Below the pieces are notes generated by a model that saw nothing but the letters and a program-made list of their open reading frames with translations, had not been told where the DNA came from and made no database searches. This document shows, in pieces, positions 17,920 through 28,595 of a DNA stretch of 48,044 nucleotides. The position numbers and the translations under genes were made by a program. The DNA is from Porticoccus sp. (GTDB lineage: Bacteria > Pseudomonadota > Gammaproteobacteria > Pseudomonadales > Porticoccaceae), in assembly GCA_002733125.1 (NCBI GenBank), contig NVUM01000011.1, positions 43,662 to 91,705 of the forward strand, read 5' to 3'. Positions within the stretch are counted from its first letter, which is position 1. The number at the start of each line of letters is the position of its first letter.

Positions 17920-18357
17920 CTAGTTTTTCCCTGGCGGCGGCTCGGTGACCAGCCCGACAGAGGGCGCACCGGCATTCTGCAGCTCACTCATCAACCTGAC
18001 CACTGTGCCATAATCCACTTTTGCATCGCCCCAGACCAGCACGGGCGTCTTCGGCTGCACACCCATCACCTTCTGCACTTTTTCAATAATGGAGGTGAGC
18101 GGCTCTTCAATATTCTTGCCGTTGCCGAGATCCAGATAGTAAGTCCCATCGGCCTTCACAGAGACAATAAGGGGTTCCAGGTCCTTGTCATCAAGCGGTG
18201 CGGACGGCGCCTGCGGCAGCTCCACCTTGACCCCCTGCATCAACATGGGGGCTGTCACCATAAAGACAATCAGCAATACCAGCATCACATCAATATAGGG
18301 CACCACATTGATTTCAGCCACCAACCGCCTTTTATGCTTGGGAGTTCGGATAGCCAT
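17920..18357 (-). CDS. tolR: TolR motor subunit (ExbD family)
   Basis: 145 aa. A basic N-terminus (TPKHKRRLVAEINVVPYID) leads into a single TM (VMLVLLIVFMVTAPMLM) with the proton-pathway Asp in YIDVMLV. The periplasmic domain ends in LMSELQNAGAPSVGLVTEPP, a typical TolR tail. The start overlaps the tolQ stop by one base. Confidence 0.97.
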   Translation of the reverse strand: MAIRTPKHKRRLVAEINVVPYIDVMLVLLIVFMVTAPMLMQGVKVELPQAPSAPLDDKDLEPLIVSVKADGTYYLDLGNGKNIEEPLTSIIEKVQKVMGVQPKTPVLVWGDAKVDYGTVVRLMSELQNAGAPSVGLVTEPPPGKN

Positions 18358-19028
18358 TAACCGTGTACCCGGCGGTGCAGAATACTGGAAAATTCCTCGG
18401 CAAAGGTTTGATAGCCGCTGTAGATACTATCCGCCGACGCTGAATAGCGATTGTAGGCCAGTACCGCGGGAATCGCGGCAAACAAGCCCATGGCTGTGGC
18501 GATCAAGGCTTCAGAGATACCCGGCGCAACCGTAGCCAGGGTGGCCTGCTGTACTGTTGCCAGTCCACGAAAGGAGTTCATGATCCCCCAGACGGTGCCA
18601 AACAAACCGATGTAGGGGCTCACCGACGCAACGCTGGCCAGAAAGGGTAAATTCCGATTGAGCCGCTCCTCTTCCCTGGACAGGGCAATTCGCATGGATC
18701 GCTCAGTGCCTTCGATGACCGTATCCGCATCAACATTAGCCTGCTGGGCCAGGCGGTTGAACTCGCGGAAGCCCGCACGGAATACACTCGCCAAGCCCTC
18801 GGCGGCACCTCTGCCACCAATATCCGTATAGAGCTGATTAAGGTCTACTCCGGACCAGAAGTTATCCTCAAATTTGCGCAGATTGATCCCCGCATTTCTC
18901 AGGTATAGCCCGCGTTGGATGATCATTACCCAGGAGACGATCGAAGCAAAAAATAACAGTGCCATGACAAATTGCACGAGCAGGGAAGCATCGGCAATCA
19001 GACTCCAGAGTGATAATTGTTCGGTCAC
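18357..19028 (-). CDS. tolQ: TolQ motor subunit (MotA/ExbB family)
   Basis: 223 aa. TM1 is near residues 17-36 (VQFVMALLFFASIVSWVMII). The conserved cytoplasmic loop follows, then two TMs with FLASVASVSPYIGLFGTVWG, the family signature, and GISEALIATAMGLFAAIPAV. With TolR it forms the proton-driven motor. It lies 21 bp after ybgC, as in most gammaproteobacteria. Confidence 0.97.
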   Translation of the reverse strand: MTEQLSLWSLIADASLLVQFVMALLFFASIVSWVMIIQRGLYLRNAGINLRKFEDNFWSGVDLNQLYTDIGGRGAAEGLASVFRAGFREFNRLAQQANVDADTVIEGTERSMRIALSREEERLNRNLPFLASVASVSPYIGLFGTVWGIMNSFRGLATVQQATLATVAPGISEALIATAMGLFAAIPAVLAYNRYSASADSIYSGYQTFAEEFSSILHRRVHG

Positions 19029-19049
19029 CAGGTAACTCCTGTTTTCTTG

Positions 19050-19451
19050 TTAAATAGCGGCTTGCAATGTTTGCAACATCTCGGCCGGGATGGCCGTGGG
19101 TCGCTTCGTTTGATGATTGATGCAGGCCGCTTTCACGACCCCTTCGACCAGAACCTGCTCATCCCTCAGCACTTTTTGGGCGATGGTGAATGAAGTTCTG
19201 CTCACGGCGACCAGTTTTGCCGTGGCAATTACCTGGTCATCCAATACTGCCGGTTGCCGGTACTTCAATTCCACCGAACAGACCACAAACTGCATGCCCT
19301 CAAACAGCGCCGGCTTGTCATAACCCAACGACCGCATCAGCTCAGTGCGGGCGCGCTCAAGGTACTTCAGATAATTGGCGTAGTAGACAATCCCGCCCGC
19401 GTCGGTGTCTTCCACATACACACGGATCGGTAGACAATATTCGCTGGTCAT
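19050..19451 (-). CDS. ybgC: Tol-Pal associated acyl-CoA thioesterase YbgC
   Basis: 133 aa hotdog-fold thioesterase. The signature [18 protein letters not shown] carries the catalytic Asp near residue 18, followed by [13 protein letters not shown]. It hydrolyses short or medium acyl-CoA and is the conserved first gene of the tol-pal operon. Its start overlaps the stop of ruvB by 4 nt, joining the ruv and tol genes in one leftward run. Confidence 0.95.
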   Translation of the reverse strand: MTSEYCLPIRVYVEDTDAGGIVYYANYLKYLERARTELMRSLGYDKPALFEGMQFVVCSVELKYRQPAVLDDQVIATAKLVAVSRTSFTIAQKVLRDEQVLVEGVVKAACINHQTKRPTAIPAEMLQTLQAAI

Positions 19452-20485
19452 TTCTCCATGAAATCCAGTTGTTGGTCAATTTTTTGTGGACTTTTCAGAC
19501 CGAAGTGCTGGTAGGCAAGGTTTGTAACCATTCGACCCCGAGTGGTTCTCATCAAGTATCCCTGCTGGATCAGAAACGGTTCCAGTACGTCCTCGATCGT
19601 TCCCCGCTCTTCGCTGATCGCGGCGGCCAGACTGTCCACCCCCACAGGCCCCCCATCAAACTTCTGCATAATGGTTAACATCAGCCGTCGATCCATATGA
19701 TCAAAACCATTGGCATCCACATTGAGCATATTCAATGCCTGATCGGCCACCTCCGCACTGATCTTTCCATCTGCCTTGATCTCGGCATAGTCCCTGACCC
19801 GACGCAACAGGCGATTGGCTATTCTGGGTGTACCCCTCGCACGGCGGGCAATCTCCATAGCCCCCTGTTGCCCCATGGCCACACCGAGAATATCCGCAGA
19901 GCGCGCGACAATCGTGCTCAACTCATCCACTGAGTAAAACTCGAGGCGTTGCACAATACCAAATCGATCGCGCAAGGGCGACGTGAGCAACCCCGCCCGG
20001 GTGGTTGCACCAACAAGAGTAAAGGGTGGCAAGTCCAGCTTGATGGAACGCGCAGCAGGCCCTTCACCGATCATGATATCCAGCTGGTAGTCTTCCATGG
20101 CTGGATAGATAACCTCTTCCACCACGGGACTCAGACGATGAATCTCATCAATGAACAGTACATCCCCCGGCTCCAGATTGGTCATCAGGGCCGCCAGATC
20201 ACCGGCTTTCTCCAGTACCGGGCCGGAGGTGGTTTTCAGATCCACACCCATCTCATTGGCAATGATATGGGCCAGCGTGGTCTTGCCCAGACCCGGGGGG
20301 CCAAATACCAGCGTGTGGTCCAGAGGTTCACCGCGCCGGCGTGCAGCACCGATAAATATTTCCATCTGCTCACGAACCGCCTGCTGCCCGACGTAGTCGG
20401 CCAGACTCAGAGGACGAATCGCACGATCAAAGCGCTCCTCCTGGACGGAAGCTTCTGGGGAGATAAGACGATCATTCTCAATCAT
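19448..20485 (-). CDS. ruvB: Holliday junction branch-migration ATPase RuvB
   Basis: 345 aa AAA+ helicase motor. Walker [13 protein letters not shown], Walker B FIDEIHRL, sensor/arginine-finger region ([19 protein letters not shown]) and the winged-helix C-terminus ([20 protein letters not shown]). The length is standard. It lies downstream of ruvA by 23 bp. Confidence 0.98.
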   Translation of the reverse strand: MIENDRLISPEASVQEERFDRAIRPLSLADYVGQQAVREQMEIFIGAARRRGEPLDHTLVFGPPGLGKTTLAHIIANEMGVDLKTTSGPVLEKAGDLAALMTNLEPGDVLFIDEIHRLSPVVEEVIYPAMEDYQLDIMIGEGPAARSIKLDLPPFTLVGATTRAGLLTSPLRDRFGIVQRLEFYSVDELSTIVARSADILGVAMGQQGAMEIARRARGTPRIANRLLRRVRDYAEIKADGKISAEVADQALNMLNVDANGFDHMDRRLMLTIMQKFDGGPVGVDSLAAAISEERGTIEDVLEPFLIQQGYLMRTTRGRMVTNLAYQHFGLKSPQKIDQQLDFMEK

Positions 20486-20508
20486 GGGCGCAGTATATCT
20501 TGCACGGG

Positions 20509-21111
20509 CTAGCTTTTAACCATGCTTTTCAGGGCAAGGCGAATCAATTCCTGACTGGATTGCCCTTCGCTGGCTACGGCCGTTATCATCCGAGCCGCTT
20601 CCTGGGGCTTGTAACCCAGTGCAATCAGTGCACTCTCAGCCTCCCTGACCGTATCGGTTTGTCGTCCTGCCTGGCCAGTGAGGGAGAAGTCCGCCGAATC
20701 GGTGGAAAAATGGTTGAGGCGATCCCGCATTTCCACGATCAGGCGCTCGGCTGTTTTTTTGCCGACGCCGGGTAATCGCACCAGGGTCGCGGTATCGTTA
20801 TGTTGCACTGAATGGGCGAAATCAGCCGCCGTCATTCCGGATAAAATTGCCAGCGCCATTTTCGGCCCCACGCCACTGACCCTGATCAGGCTGCGAAATA
20901 ACTCGCGCTCGACAGTATCGGCAAAGCCGTAAAGTTGCTGCACATCCTCCCGCACAACAAAGTGCGTATGGAGAGTCACGGTCTGGCCCGGTGCCGGCAA
21001 ATCAAAAAATGTATTGAGCGACACCAACACTTCGTAGCCAACACCCTGCACATCAATTAGCAGTTCCGGCGCCTTGCGCTCCAGCAATGTGCCATGAATT
21101 CTCCCGATCAC
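20509..21111 (-). CDS. ruvA: Holliday junction-binding protein RuvA
   Basis: 200 aa. The OB-fold start [19 protein letters not shown], helix-hairpin-helix motifs ([35 protein letters not shown]) and the C-terminal RuvB-binding domain ([19 protein letters not shown]) are all present. It forms the tetrameric platform for RuvB. Confidence 0.98.
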   Translation of the reverse strand: MIGRIHGTLLERKAPELLIDVQGVGYEVLVSLNTFFDLPAPGQTVTLHTHFVVREDVQQLYGFADTVERELFRSLIRVSGVGPKMALAILSGMTAADFAHSVQHNDTATLVRLPGVGKKTAERLIVEMRDRLNHFSTDSADFSLTGQAGRQTDTVREAESALIALGYKPQEAARMITAVASEGQSSQELIRLALKSMVKS

Positions 21112-21144
21112 CTCGCAACCCCTCTCTTTATAGGACTCGCCATA

Positions 21145-21663
21145 TTATTTATACCGCCCTCTGGCATAACGAACATCGGGGGGCAACCCGGCCGTGGTGC
21201 GGATTGTTTGCGCGTGGCAGAGCGCCACCGCAAGTGCGTCTGCGGCATCCTCAGAGGGCGCCGAAGGCAACTTCAGCAGTCGTGTGACCATATGCTGCAC
21301 CTGCTCCTTGCCAGCCGCGCCACTGCCAACCACCGACTGCTTGACTGACCGCGCGGCATATTCAGCCACTGACAATCCCGCGGCAACACCCGCCACAATC
21401 GCGGCGCCACGGGCCTGACCGAGCTTCAACGCAGCCCTGGGATCACGGGCAAAGAAAACATCCTCAATGGCCATTGTCTCAGGGTGATGCTCTTTGATGA
21501 TGCAGGAAAGACTCTCAAAGATCACTTTAAGACGATCCGGAAGCGTGCCATCCGGCAGGCGAATAATGCCACTGGCAACATACTCGGCGCGGGAACCAAC
21601 GGCGTTGACAAGGCCAAAACCGGTCTTTCTCGAACCGGGGTCTATACCGAGAATCAGTGTCAT
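21145..21663 (-). CDS. ruvC: crossover junction endodeoxyribonuclease RuvC
   Basis: 172 aa. The RNase H-like fold has acidic residues in [14 protein letters not shown] (Asp7), [11 protein letters not shown] and [15 protein letters not shown]. It cleaves the Holliday junctions moved by RuvAB. It is the first gene of ruvCAB, 33 bp upstream of ruvA. Confidence 0.98.
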   Translation of the reverse strand: MTLILGIDPGSRKTGFGLVNAVGSRAEYVASGIIRLPDGTLPDRLKVIFESLSCIIKEHHPETMAIEDVFFARDPRAALKLGQARGAAIVAGVAAGLSVAEYAARSVKQSVVGSGAAGKEQVQHMVTRLLKLPSAPSEDAADALAVALCHAQTIRTTAGLPPDVRYARGRYK

Positions 21664-21752
21664 GGGAACCGCCCGAAATACTGTATATTGTCACAGTATC
21701 CTAATCGCTTGAAAAAACAAGAGCCACCTGCTCCATCGTCACTATCCCCACT

Positions 21753-21785
21753 AAAAAAGGCGGCTGTTGCCAGCCGCCTTTTTGC
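21753..21785 (-). terminator. bidirectional Rho-independent terminator
   Basis: Stem GGCGGCTG/CAGCCGCC (21759-21766 with 21771-21778, loop TTGC) flanked by A6 on the left and T5 on the right. On the minus strand it ends the transcript of the small acidic-tail gene, before ruvC. Confidence 0.85.
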
Positions 21786-21804
21786 GTTCACACAGCAACA
21801 ACAC

Positions 21805-22116
21805 TTATTTGGTTTCCTCATCTGCCGATTCAGCGGGAGCTGCTTCTGCGGGTGCTTCATCAGCAGGCGCTTCTTCTGCCACAGCCTCTTCTGCTGGAGC
21901 TGCTTCTGCCGGGGCTTCCTCAACGGGGGCCTCTTCAACAGCTGGCTCTTCTACGGGCGCGGGTTTGGCAACTGCCTGCTTGACGACACCCGCGGCAACC
22001 AGAATGCTGACTTTTTCGTCACCATTAATGAGCTTCTTGTCAGCGCCTTCAACGGCATAACGACCTGAGCGTTTTTGATAAATGGTGTACTCGTCAGTTT
22101 TCTGAAGTACTTTCAT
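21805..22116 (-). CDS. small protein with a folded N-terminus and an acidic Ala/Glu/Pro tail, unknown function
   Basis: 103 aa from ATG at 22116, which has a strong AGGAGAGACAGG ribosome-binding site; a longer reading from 22164 adds 16 residues without one. Residues 1-45 (KTDEYTIYQKRSGRYAVEGA ... LINGDEKVSILVAAGVVK) look like a small compact domain. Residues 50-103 are about ten imperfect AP(V/A)EEAP-type units, strongly acidic and probably unfolded. I believe similar proteins occur in Pseudomonas relatives but know no function. It has its own terminator and sits between yebC and ruvC. Confidence 0.75.
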   Translation of the reverse strand: MKVLQKTDEYTIYQKRSGRYAVEGADKKLINGDEKVSILVAAGVVKQAVAKPAPVEEPAVEEAPVEEAPAEAAPAEEAVAEEAPADEAPAEAAPAESADEETK

Positions 22117-22193
22117 CCTGTCTCTCCTGTGATTACTCGTTCTGTTAACAATATCGGGATACACCCGGGTTTACTCTCTGGCCCAACCGATTA

Positions 22194-22940
22194 TCAGCCG
22201 AGCTCAGCCATCACCGACGCGGGAATATCCGCATTGGTATATACATTCTGCACATCATCCAGATCTTCCAGATGGTCCACCAGCGCCAACAATTTCTCCG
22301 CACCGTCCAGGTCAACGGGTACAGTAATGGATGCCAGCATCGTGACCTCTGCATTTTCCGGCTCAAGGCCAGCTCCCAACAGGGCTTCTTTGACTGCACT
22401 GAAGTCTTCCCACGCGGTAAGCACGTCGATGGAACCATCGTCATTGGTCACCACATCTTCTGCGCCCGCTTCCAGGGCAACTTCGATTAACCGGTTTTCA
22501 TCAACCCCGGCGGGATAACTGATTTGGCCGGTACGTTTAAACAGGTAGGCGACCGATCCGTCCGTGCCCAGATTGCCACCGCGCTTGGTAAATGCGTGGC
22601 GCACATCGGACACCGTACGATTGCGGTTATCCGTCATACAGTCCACCAGCACGGCGATACCACCGACACCATAACCCTCGTAGGTCACCTCTTCATAATT
22701 ATCGCCTTCACCGGCACCCGCACCTCTGGCAATGGCTTTATCAATGGTGTCACGCTTCATGTTATTACCGAGCGCCTTGTCCACTGCGGCGCGGAGCCGG
22801 GGGTTGTCCTCCGGCAGAGGCCCACCGGATTTTGCAGCCACAACCAGTTCACGAATCAGTTTGGTGAATACCTTGCCGCGCTTGGCATCCTGTGCTGCCT
22901 TGCGGTGCTTGATATTGGCCCATTTGCTGTGACCTGCCAT
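22194..22940 (-). CDS. yebC: YebC/TACO1-family protein
   Basis: 248 aa. N-terminal signature [20 protein letters not shown]. The three-domain length is normal for the family. Members have been described as transcriptional regulators and, for TACO1 and some bacterial members, as factors helping ribosomes at proline stretches. It lies between aspS and ruvC, as in Pseudomonas. Confidence 0.95.
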   Translation of the reverse strand: MAGHSKWANIKHRKAAQDAKRGKVFTKLIRELVVAAKSGGPLPEDNPRLRAAVDKALGNNMKRDTIDKAIARGAGAGEGDNYEEVTYEGYGVGGIAVLVDCMTDNRNRTVSDVRHAFTKRGGNLGTDGSVAYLFKRTGQISYPAGVDENRLIEVALEAGAEDVVTNDDGSIDVLTAWEDFSAVKEALLGAGLEPENAEVTMLASITVPVDLDGAEKLLALVDHLEDLDDVQNVYTNADIPASVMAELG

Positions 22941-23030
22941 AACAAAAATCTCCCATACTGCCGGGCTGTGGCCATCTCGCCAACAGCCGTTTTTTATCGT
23001 GTTGCGCCGGTCAGCGCACTGCGGAATAAA

Positions 23031-24806
23031 TCAGCTATCCGCCGGTTTTTTCTCCCGCAAACGAATATTCAGTTCACGCAATTGCCGATTATCAACCCCG
23101 CCCGGCGCATCGGTCATGACGCAGGCCGCTGTCTGGGTTTTCGGGAAAGCGATCACATCGCGAATCGAATGGCTACCGGTCATCAACATAATCAGCCGGT
23201 CCAGACCAAACGCCAACCCGCCATGGGGTGGACAACCAAATTTCAGGGCGTCGATCAGGAAACCGAATTTTTCATCCGCTTCTGCTTCACTGATACCCAG
23301 CACTTTGAAGACCGCATGCTGCATATCGGGGTTGTGGATACGGATCGAACCACCACCGAGCTCCGTGCCGTTCAACACCATATCGTAGGCAATCGACAGG
23401 GCTTTTTCCGGATCGGCCTCGAGCGTTTCCACCGAGCAGGCCGGTCGGGTAAAGGGATGATGCAGGGAGGTCCAACCACCCTCTCCATCTTCTTCAAACA
23501 TCGGGAAGTCGACCACCCATAACGGCGCCCACTGACAGGTGTAGAGATTCAGGTCTGCACCGAGTTTGCAGCGCAGGGCACCCAAAGCTTCGGTCACAAC
23601 ACGGTGGTTATCTGCACCAAAGAAAATCAGGTCGCCATTCTCGGCGGCGGTGCGATCGAGTATGGCGGCACGCACGTCCAACGGCAGAAACTTGACGATC
23701 GGGGATTGCAGCCCCTCTTCCAGATCTTCCCTGTTATTGACCTTGATATAGGCCAGCCCGCGGGCACCATAAATACCGACAAACCTGGTGTAATCATCTA
23801 TCTGCTTGCGACTGATCCCGTTGCCACCAGGCACTTTCAATGCCGTGACCCGGCCCTTTGGATCATTCGCCGGCCCGGAAAACACCTTGAAATCCACTTC
23901 TGTCATCAGATCCTTGATTTCCACCAGTTCAAGGGGAATCCGCAAATCCGGTTTATCGCTGCCATAGCGCATGATGGCTTCGCTGTGAGGCATGGAGGGA
24001 AAGTGGCCCAGATCCATCTCGAGCACTTCCTGGAAAACCGTGCGGATCATCTCCTCATTGATGGCCATGATCTCCGCTTCCGAGGTAAACGACATTTCCA
24101 CATCAACCTGGGTAAATTCAGGCTGGCGGTCCGCCCGGAGATCTTCGTCACGGAAACATTTTGCGATCTGGTAATAACGGTCCACGCCCGACACCATCAG
24201 CAACTGCTTGAACAACTGTGGCGACTGCGGCAGCGCAAAGAACTTGCCTTCGTGGGTGCGGCTCGGCACCAGGTAATCGCGGGCGCCCTCCGGCGTGGCC
24301 CGGGTCAGGATAGGGGTTTCAATATCCAGAAACCCCCGTTGATCGAGAAAGTTGCGGATAATATTGGTCACTCTGGAGCGAAACCGCATGTTGTTGAGCA
24401 TTTCCGGCCGGCGCAGGTCCAGATAGCGGTACTTGAGCCGCACTTCCTCGCCTACCTTGTTATGCTGATCCAGCGGGAAAGGCGGCGTTTCGGATGCATT
24501 CAGTATCTGCACAGCCAGCCCATAAACTTCAATCTGGCCGGTGGCCATTTCAGGGTTGACGGTTTCGGGGGTTCTGGCGCGAACCCGACCAGTCACCTGC
24601 AGCACGTACTCACTGCGAACCCGGTCGGCGAGGGCAAAATGCTCGCCGCAATCCGGATCAAACACGACCTGCACGATACCTTCACGATCGCGCAAATCGA
24701 CAAAGATTACACCCCCGTGGTCGCGACGACGATCCACCCAACCACACAGGGTGACTTCCTGATCAATGTGTTCGGCGCCGAGCACACCACAATAACTTGT
24801 CCGCAT
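23031..24806 (-). CDS. aspS: aspartyl-tRNA synthetase
   Basis: 591 aa, bacterial-type class II synthetase. N-terminal OB-fold anticodon domain ([20 protein letters not shown]), motif 2 ([17 protein letters not shown]), a GAD insert, and motif 3 ([15 protein letters not shown]). The bacterial length with the GAD insert is normal. A long antisense frame across this gene is a codon-composition shadow. Confidence 0.98.
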   Translation of the reverse strand: MRTSYCGVLGAEHIDQEVTLCGWVDRRRDHGGVIFVDLRDREGIVQVVFDPDCGEHFALADRVRSEYVLQVTGRVRARTPETVNPEMATGQIEVYGLAVQILNASETPPFPLDQHNKVGEEVRLKYRYLDLRRPEMLNNMRFRSRVTNIIRNFLDQRGFLDIETPILTRATPEGARDYLVPSRTHEGKFFALPQSPQLFKQLLMVSGVDRYYQIAKCFRDEDLRADRQPEFTQVDVEMSFTSEAEIMAINEEMIRTVFQEVLEMDLGHFPSMPHSEAIMRYGSDKPDLRIPLELVEIKDLMTEVDFKVFSGPANDPKGRVTALKVPGGNGISRKQIDDYTRFVGIYGARGLAYIKVNNREDLEEGLQSPIVKFLPLDVRAAILDRTAAENGDLIFFGADNHRVVTEALGALRCKLGADLNLYTCQWAPLWVVDFPMFEEDGEGGWTSLHHPFTRPACSVETLEADPEKALSIAYDMVLNGTELGGGSIRIHNPDMQHAVFKVLGISEAEADEKFGFLIDALKFGCPPHGGLAFGLDRLIMLMTGSHSIRDVIAFPKTQTAACVMTDAPGGVDNRQLRELNIRLREKKPADS

Positions 24807-24862
24807 TATGTCTTCCCGTTGTTAATCGATGGAGGCCGGGTAAGGCTTCCGGTGGTATTGGT

Positions 24863-25141
24863 TCAGGCGGCGGGGGTGGAACCGGCAGCCTCTTTGGGTT
24901 TTGCTTCAGGCTTTGCCTTGCTTTCCGAGGGCTGGTCGCCGGCAATATTCTTTCTTTTCTCTTTTTTGAAATCCGTTTCATACCAGCCGCTGCCACTCAG
25001 CCGAAAGCCGGCAGCCGTCAACTGTTTTTTCAATTCCGACTGATGACAAACCGGACAATCCGTCAATGGTTTGTCACTGATTTTTTGGAGTGCCTCCAGC
25101 GCATGACCGCAGGCCTGACATTGATAACTGTAAATCGGCAT
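24863..25141 (-). CDS. FmdB-family zinc-ribbon protein
   Basis: 92 aa. MPIYSYQCQACGHALEAL with CxxC and a second pair CPVC form a zinc ribbon. A GSGWYETDFK segment and a charged Lys/Glu/Pro tail follow, as is usual for this family. It sits directly upstream of aspS, as in Pseudomonas, and probably shares the promoter at 25195. Its function is unknown. Confidence 0.9.
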   Translation of the reverse strand: MPIYSYQCQACGHALEALQKISDKPLTDCPVCHQSELKKQLTAAGFRLSGSGWYETDFKKEKRKNIAGDQPSESKAKPEAKPKEAAGSTPAA

Positions 25142-25194
25142 AACTAAATACCCTGATTCTAGAGCGGGCAGAACGCCCCTGATAAAAGCGGCGC

Positions 25195-25223
25195 ATTATA
25201 CCCCAGTAACCAGGGGGCTAGAA
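25195..25223 (-). promoter_or_regulatory. candidate sigma70 promoter of the fmdB-aspS-yebC run
   Basis: On the minus strand, a perfect TATAAT (25195-25200) with a weak -35 TTCTAG (25218-25223) 17 bp upstream. It is followed by a GC-rich discriminator, about 55 bp before the fmdB-like start. Confidence 0.55.
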
Positions 25224-25285
25224 GATTGGATAAAGCCTGAATCCGCGCAATCGCCAACACAATATGCAAAAATCTGCCGCAAAAG

Positions 25286-25714
25286 CTAGTTGCGCAAGGC
25301 GGTGAAGCCGTCCCCAATCAGTACATTGATAACTGAATCAACCCGCGCAGCCAGCAACTCCCCGGTATACTCCTGTGCCGGCAACCGCCCCCAAATGGGG
25401 TCGGGCCAGGCGCCGTCCGTTTTATAGCGGGCGATATGATGTACATGCAGTTGGGCCACCCGGTTGCCCAGGGTCGCTATATTGACCTTGTCCGGGGAGA
25501 ACACATTCACCAATGTCTCCGCCAGCAGAGAGGATTCCCGAATCAGCTGATACTGGTCCTGCTCTGACAAATGATAAATTTCCGTCACATCGGCAATCCT
25601 TGGCACCAGAATAAACCAAGGATAATTGGCATCGCGGTGAAGCAACAACCGGCACAACGGAAAGTCACCAATAATTACCGTGTCAGCCATCAGTGCAGAA
25701 TCGAGCTCAAACAT
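25286..25714 (-). CDS. HIT-domain nucleotide-binding protein
   Basis: 142 aa. The histidine-triad region reads QLHVHHIARYKTDGAWPDPI, so the spacing is H-x-H-H rather than the textbook H-x-H-x-H. I recall related Pseudomonas proteins also departing from the full triad. Upstream FILVPRIADVTEIYHL fits the HIT fold. A nucleotide hydrolase or transferase role is family-level only. It is divergent from proS, with 85 bp between them. Confidence 0.85.
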   Translation of the reverse strand: MFELDSALMADTVIIGDFPLCRLLLHRDANYPWFILVPRIADVTEIYHLSEQDQYQLIRESSLLAETLVNVFSPDKVNIATLGNRVAQLHVHHIARYKTDGAWPDPIWGRLPAQEYTGELLAARVDSVINVLIGDGFTALRN

Positions 25715-25799
25715 TTAACAACCTCTTGTCCTGTACCCAAAGCGGGCTCCACCGTAAAATAGCGGTTTTTACACTCACCTCCAAGACAAAGAATCAACT

Positions 25800-27521
25800 A
25801 TGCGTGCCAGCCAGTTTTTGATCGCCACCCAAAAAGAAACCCCGGCCGATGCCGAAGTCATCAGCCATCAATTGATGATTCGCGCTGGCATGATCCGCAA
25901 GCTGGCCGCCGGGCTCTACAACTGGTTACCTCTGGGATTGCGGGTGCTGCGCAAAGTGGAGGCCATTGTCCGCGAAGAAATGAACCGGGCTGGCGCCATG
26001 GAGGTTCTGATGCCGGTGACCCAACCGGCGGAACTCTGGCAGGAGTCCGGTCGCTGGGAACAATACGGGCCTGAACTGCTGAGAATGAAAGACCGTCACG
26101 ACCGCGCCTTCTGCCTCGGCCCGACCCACGAGGAAGTCATTACCGACCTGGTCCGCAACCAGCTGCGCAGTTACAAGCAACTGCCCGCCAATTTCTATCA
26201 GATTCAGACCAAATTCCGGGATGAAATCCGCCCCCGCTTTGGCATCATGCGCGCACGGGAATTTCTGATGAAAGATGCCTACTCCTTTCATGCCGATCAG
26301 GCCAGCCTGCAGCAGACCTATGACACCATGCACGCGGCTTACACCACTATTTTCAGCCGTCTCGGCCTCGACTTCAGGCCCGTCCTGGCGGATACCGGCA
26401 GCATTGGTGGCAACCACTCCCATGAATTTCATGTGTTGGCGGCCTCCGGCGAGGACGATATCGCCTTCTCCAACGCCAGCGACTATGCCGCCAACGTGGA
26501 AATGGCCGAAGCCATGGCACCGACCGGCAGTCGGCCAACTGCATCGACAGACATGCAGGAAGTGGCTACACCGGGCCAGCACAGTATTGAACAGGTCAGC
26601 CGGTTTCTCGGGGTAAAACCTGAACAGGTCGCAAAAACCCTGATCGTGCTGGGAGACCCCAATCAAAGCACCACCACACTGGTGGCACTGGTGCTGCGGG
26701 GCGACCACGAACTCAATGCTATCAAGGCCGAGAAACTGCAGGGCGTGGCATCACCACTGACCTTTGCCAGCGAAGCACAGGTAAAAGCCATATTGGGATG
26801 TTCTGTGGGATCCATCGGTCCGGTAGGGCTCAACATTCCGACCATTGTGGATCGCAGCGCGGCCCATCTGGCAGATTTTGTCTGTGGTGCAAACCGCGAT
26901 GATTACCACCTCACCGGTGTCAACTGGGAGAGGGACTGCCCGCCGCTGCAAGTGGAGGACATTCGCAACGTGGTACCCGGCGACGCCAGTCCCGACGGCC
27001 AGGGCACACTGGAGATCAAACGCGGCATTGAAGTGGGGCATATTTTTCAATTGGGCACCAAATACAGTGAGGCCATGAACGCCCGGGTACTCAATGAAGA
27101 AGGCCGCGAGCAGGTCATGTTGATGGGCTGCTACGGTATCGGCGTGAGCCGCGTTGTGGCTGCTGCCATTGAGCAGAATCATGACGAAAAAGGCATCATC
27201 TGGCCCGATGCACTGGCCCCTTTCCAGGTCGCGGTAGTGCCGATCAATCTGCACAAGTCCGAACCGGTTCGCGATGCATGCGAAACGCTCTATTCCGATC
27301 TGCAACAGGCAGGTTTTGACGTATTGTTAATGGATGAAGAGAAAGCCCGGTTAGGGGTCATGCTGGCAGACATCGAATTAATGGGCATTCCTCACCGCAT
27401 CGTCGTGGGTGACCGCGGGCTTGAACAGGGTCAGGTGGAATATTACAACCGTCGCAGCGGGGAAAGCTGCCAAATCGCGGTAACGGAATTGCCTGAATTT
27501 CTGGCACAGGCCCTCGGATGA
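25800..27521 (+). CDS. proS: prolyl-tRNA synthetase (bacterial type with editing domain)
   Basis: 573 aa. Class II motifs: motif 1 region ([20 protein letters not shown]), motif 2 ([20 protein letters not shown]), and motif 3 ([15 protein letters not shown]). The Cys/Ala editing insertion (about 230-390) lies between motifs 2 and 3, and the C-terminal anticodon domain follows ([17 protein letters not shown]). The stop overlaps the next start by 4 nt. Confidence 0.98.
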   Translation: MRASQFLIATQKETPADAEVISHQLMIRAGMIRKLAAGLYNWLPLGLRVLRKVEAIVREEMNRAGAMEVLMPVTQPAELWQESGRWEQYGPELLRMKDRHDRAFCLGPTHEEVITDLVRNQLRSYKQLPANFYQIQTKFRDEIRPRFGIMRAREFLMKDAYSFHADQASLQQTYDTMHAAYTTIFSRLGLDFRPVLADTGSIGGNHSHEFHVLAASGEDDIAFSNASDYAANVEMAEAMAPTGSRPTASTDMQEVATPGQHSIEQVSRFLGVKPEQVAKTLIVLGDPNQSTTTLVALVLRGDHELNAIKAEKLQGVASPLTFASEAQVKAILGCSVGSIGPVGLNIPTIVDRSAAHLADFVCGANRDDYHLTGVNWERDCPPLQVEDIRNVVPGDASPDGQGTLEIKRGIEVGHIFQLGTKYSEAMNARVLNEEGREQVMLMGCYGIGVSRVVAAAIEQNHDEKGIIWPDALAPFQVAVVPINLHKSEPVRDACETLYSDLQQAGFDVLLMDEEKARLGVMLADIELMGIPHRIVVGDRGLEQGQVEYYNRRSGESCQIAVTELPEFLAQALG

Positions 27522-28099
27522 GCGCTTCGGTCGGCCAGCGAATCGCGCGGTGGCTGACACTGACGACCACCGCTCTCTGGCTGAGCGCTTCTCTCGCGGG
27601 CGATGCGCAGGAAGTGGATCAGGCTCTGTTGACCCTCCTGAAAAAGACCGTGGAACAGGCCGACAGCTTTGAGGATCGTTTCGATGCCGAGGTATGGCTG
27701 ATGGCAAAATCCACCCAGCTTGCCCGGTATATTCCTGACAGCGAGGAGCGACTTGATCTGCTGCGCAAAATCCATCAGGCCGCCACGCGGGCAGAACTGT
27801 CGCCGGAAGTGGTGCTAGCGGTCATTCAAGTGGAGAGTCACTTCGACTCCTACGCGGTCTCAAGTGCCGGCGCTCAGGGTATGATGCAGGTCATGCCCTT
27901 CTGGAAGCACGAAATCGGTCGGGCAGATGATAATCTGATCAATATCGATACCAATCTGCGCTATGGGTGCACCATTCTCAAGTATTATCTGGACAAGGAA
28001 AATGGCAATCTCGCACTGGCGCTCGCCCGCTATAATGGCAGCTACGGCAAAACCTGGTACCCCGAGAGAGTCATGGTGGCCTGGGATAACTGGCGCTAG
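27518..28099 (+). CDS. lytic transglycosylase (SLT domain)
   Basis: 193 aa. A signal peptide-like N-terminus ends near [10 protein letters not shown] helical stretch and the SLT domain follow: [20 protein letters not shown] with the catalytic Glu, [21 protein letters not shown], and [10 protein letters not shown]. It cleaves the glycan strands of peptidoglycan in the periplasm. ATGA overlap with proS implies co-expression, as the pair stands in Pseudomonas relatives. Two hairpins follow, an imperfect one at 28122-28150 and the terminator at 28172. Confidence 0.92.
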   Translation: MSASVGQRIARWLTLTTTALWLSASLAGDAQEVDQALLTLLKKTVEQADSFEDRFDAEVWLMAKSTQLARYIPDSEERLDLLRKIHQAATRAELSPEVVLAVIQVESHFDSYAVSSAGAQGMMQVMPFWKHEIGRADDNLINIDTNLRYGCTILKYYLDKENGNLALALARYNGSYGKTWYPERVMVAWDNWR

Positions 28100-28171
28100 A
28101 AACAAACAACAAAATGACAACCCGGAGGTTTTTTAAGCAAAAACCCCCGGATAAAACCTATAAAGAAAACA

Positions 28172-28204
28172 CAAAAAAATGCCAGCTAAAGCTGGCATTT
28201 TTAT
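28172..28204. terminator. bidirectional terminator between the transglycosylase and csp genes
   Basis: Stem AAATGCCAGC/GCTGGCATTT with loop TAAA (28187-28190), A-tract on one side and T5 on the other. It serves both the rightward proS-transglycosylase pair and the leftward cold-shock gene. Confidence 0.88.
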
Positions 28205-28226
28205 CGGTTAAACTCAGGCATTTACC

Positions 28227-28439
28227 TCAGGCAACAACAGTCACGTTTTGTGCCTGCGGGCCTTTCTGGCCTTCGGTCACTTCGAAAGAAACCTGCTGCC
28301 CCTCATATAATGTGCGACGGCCTGTACCGTTAATAGCACTGAAATGTACAAAGACGTCCTTGCCACCTTCCTGGGCAAGAAAGCCATACCCTTTTTCTTC
28401 ATTGAACCACTTAACGGTACCGGTAACTAAATCTGACAT
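28227..28439 (-). CDS. cold-shock domain protein (CspA family)
   Basis: 70 aa from ATG at 28439, with AGGA upstream; a longer in-frame reading from 28511 does not belong to the family. RNP1 (KGYGFLAQ) and RNP2 (VFVHFSAI) motifs in a five-strand OB fold. It begins [14 protein letters not shown] like other single-domain Csps, which bind single-stranded RNA/DNA. It is a single gene with an untranslated leader of unknown length. Confidence 0.96.
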   Translation of the reverse strand: MSDLVTGTVKWFNEEKGYGFLAQEGGKDVFVHFSAINGTGRRTLYEGQQVSFEVTEGQKGPQAQNVTVVA

Positions 28440-28595
28440 AAAATCCTCGTAAGCACTTAGTGCCAACCTCGGGTTGGCGGTGTAAATATACGGGCAGCCA
28501 AAGACCCGCAATTCCCACTTTAAAACGGCTTACAAAAACGCGCAAGCAAAAATACCTTGACATACTTTTCAAAGCACTGTCGCCGGACAGAAACC

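Noticed and set aside
23604-25043. 479-codon frame on the plus strand
   Set aside because: It is antisense to aspS and the FmdB-like gene, has no recognisable domain, and follows from the codon composition of the real genes.
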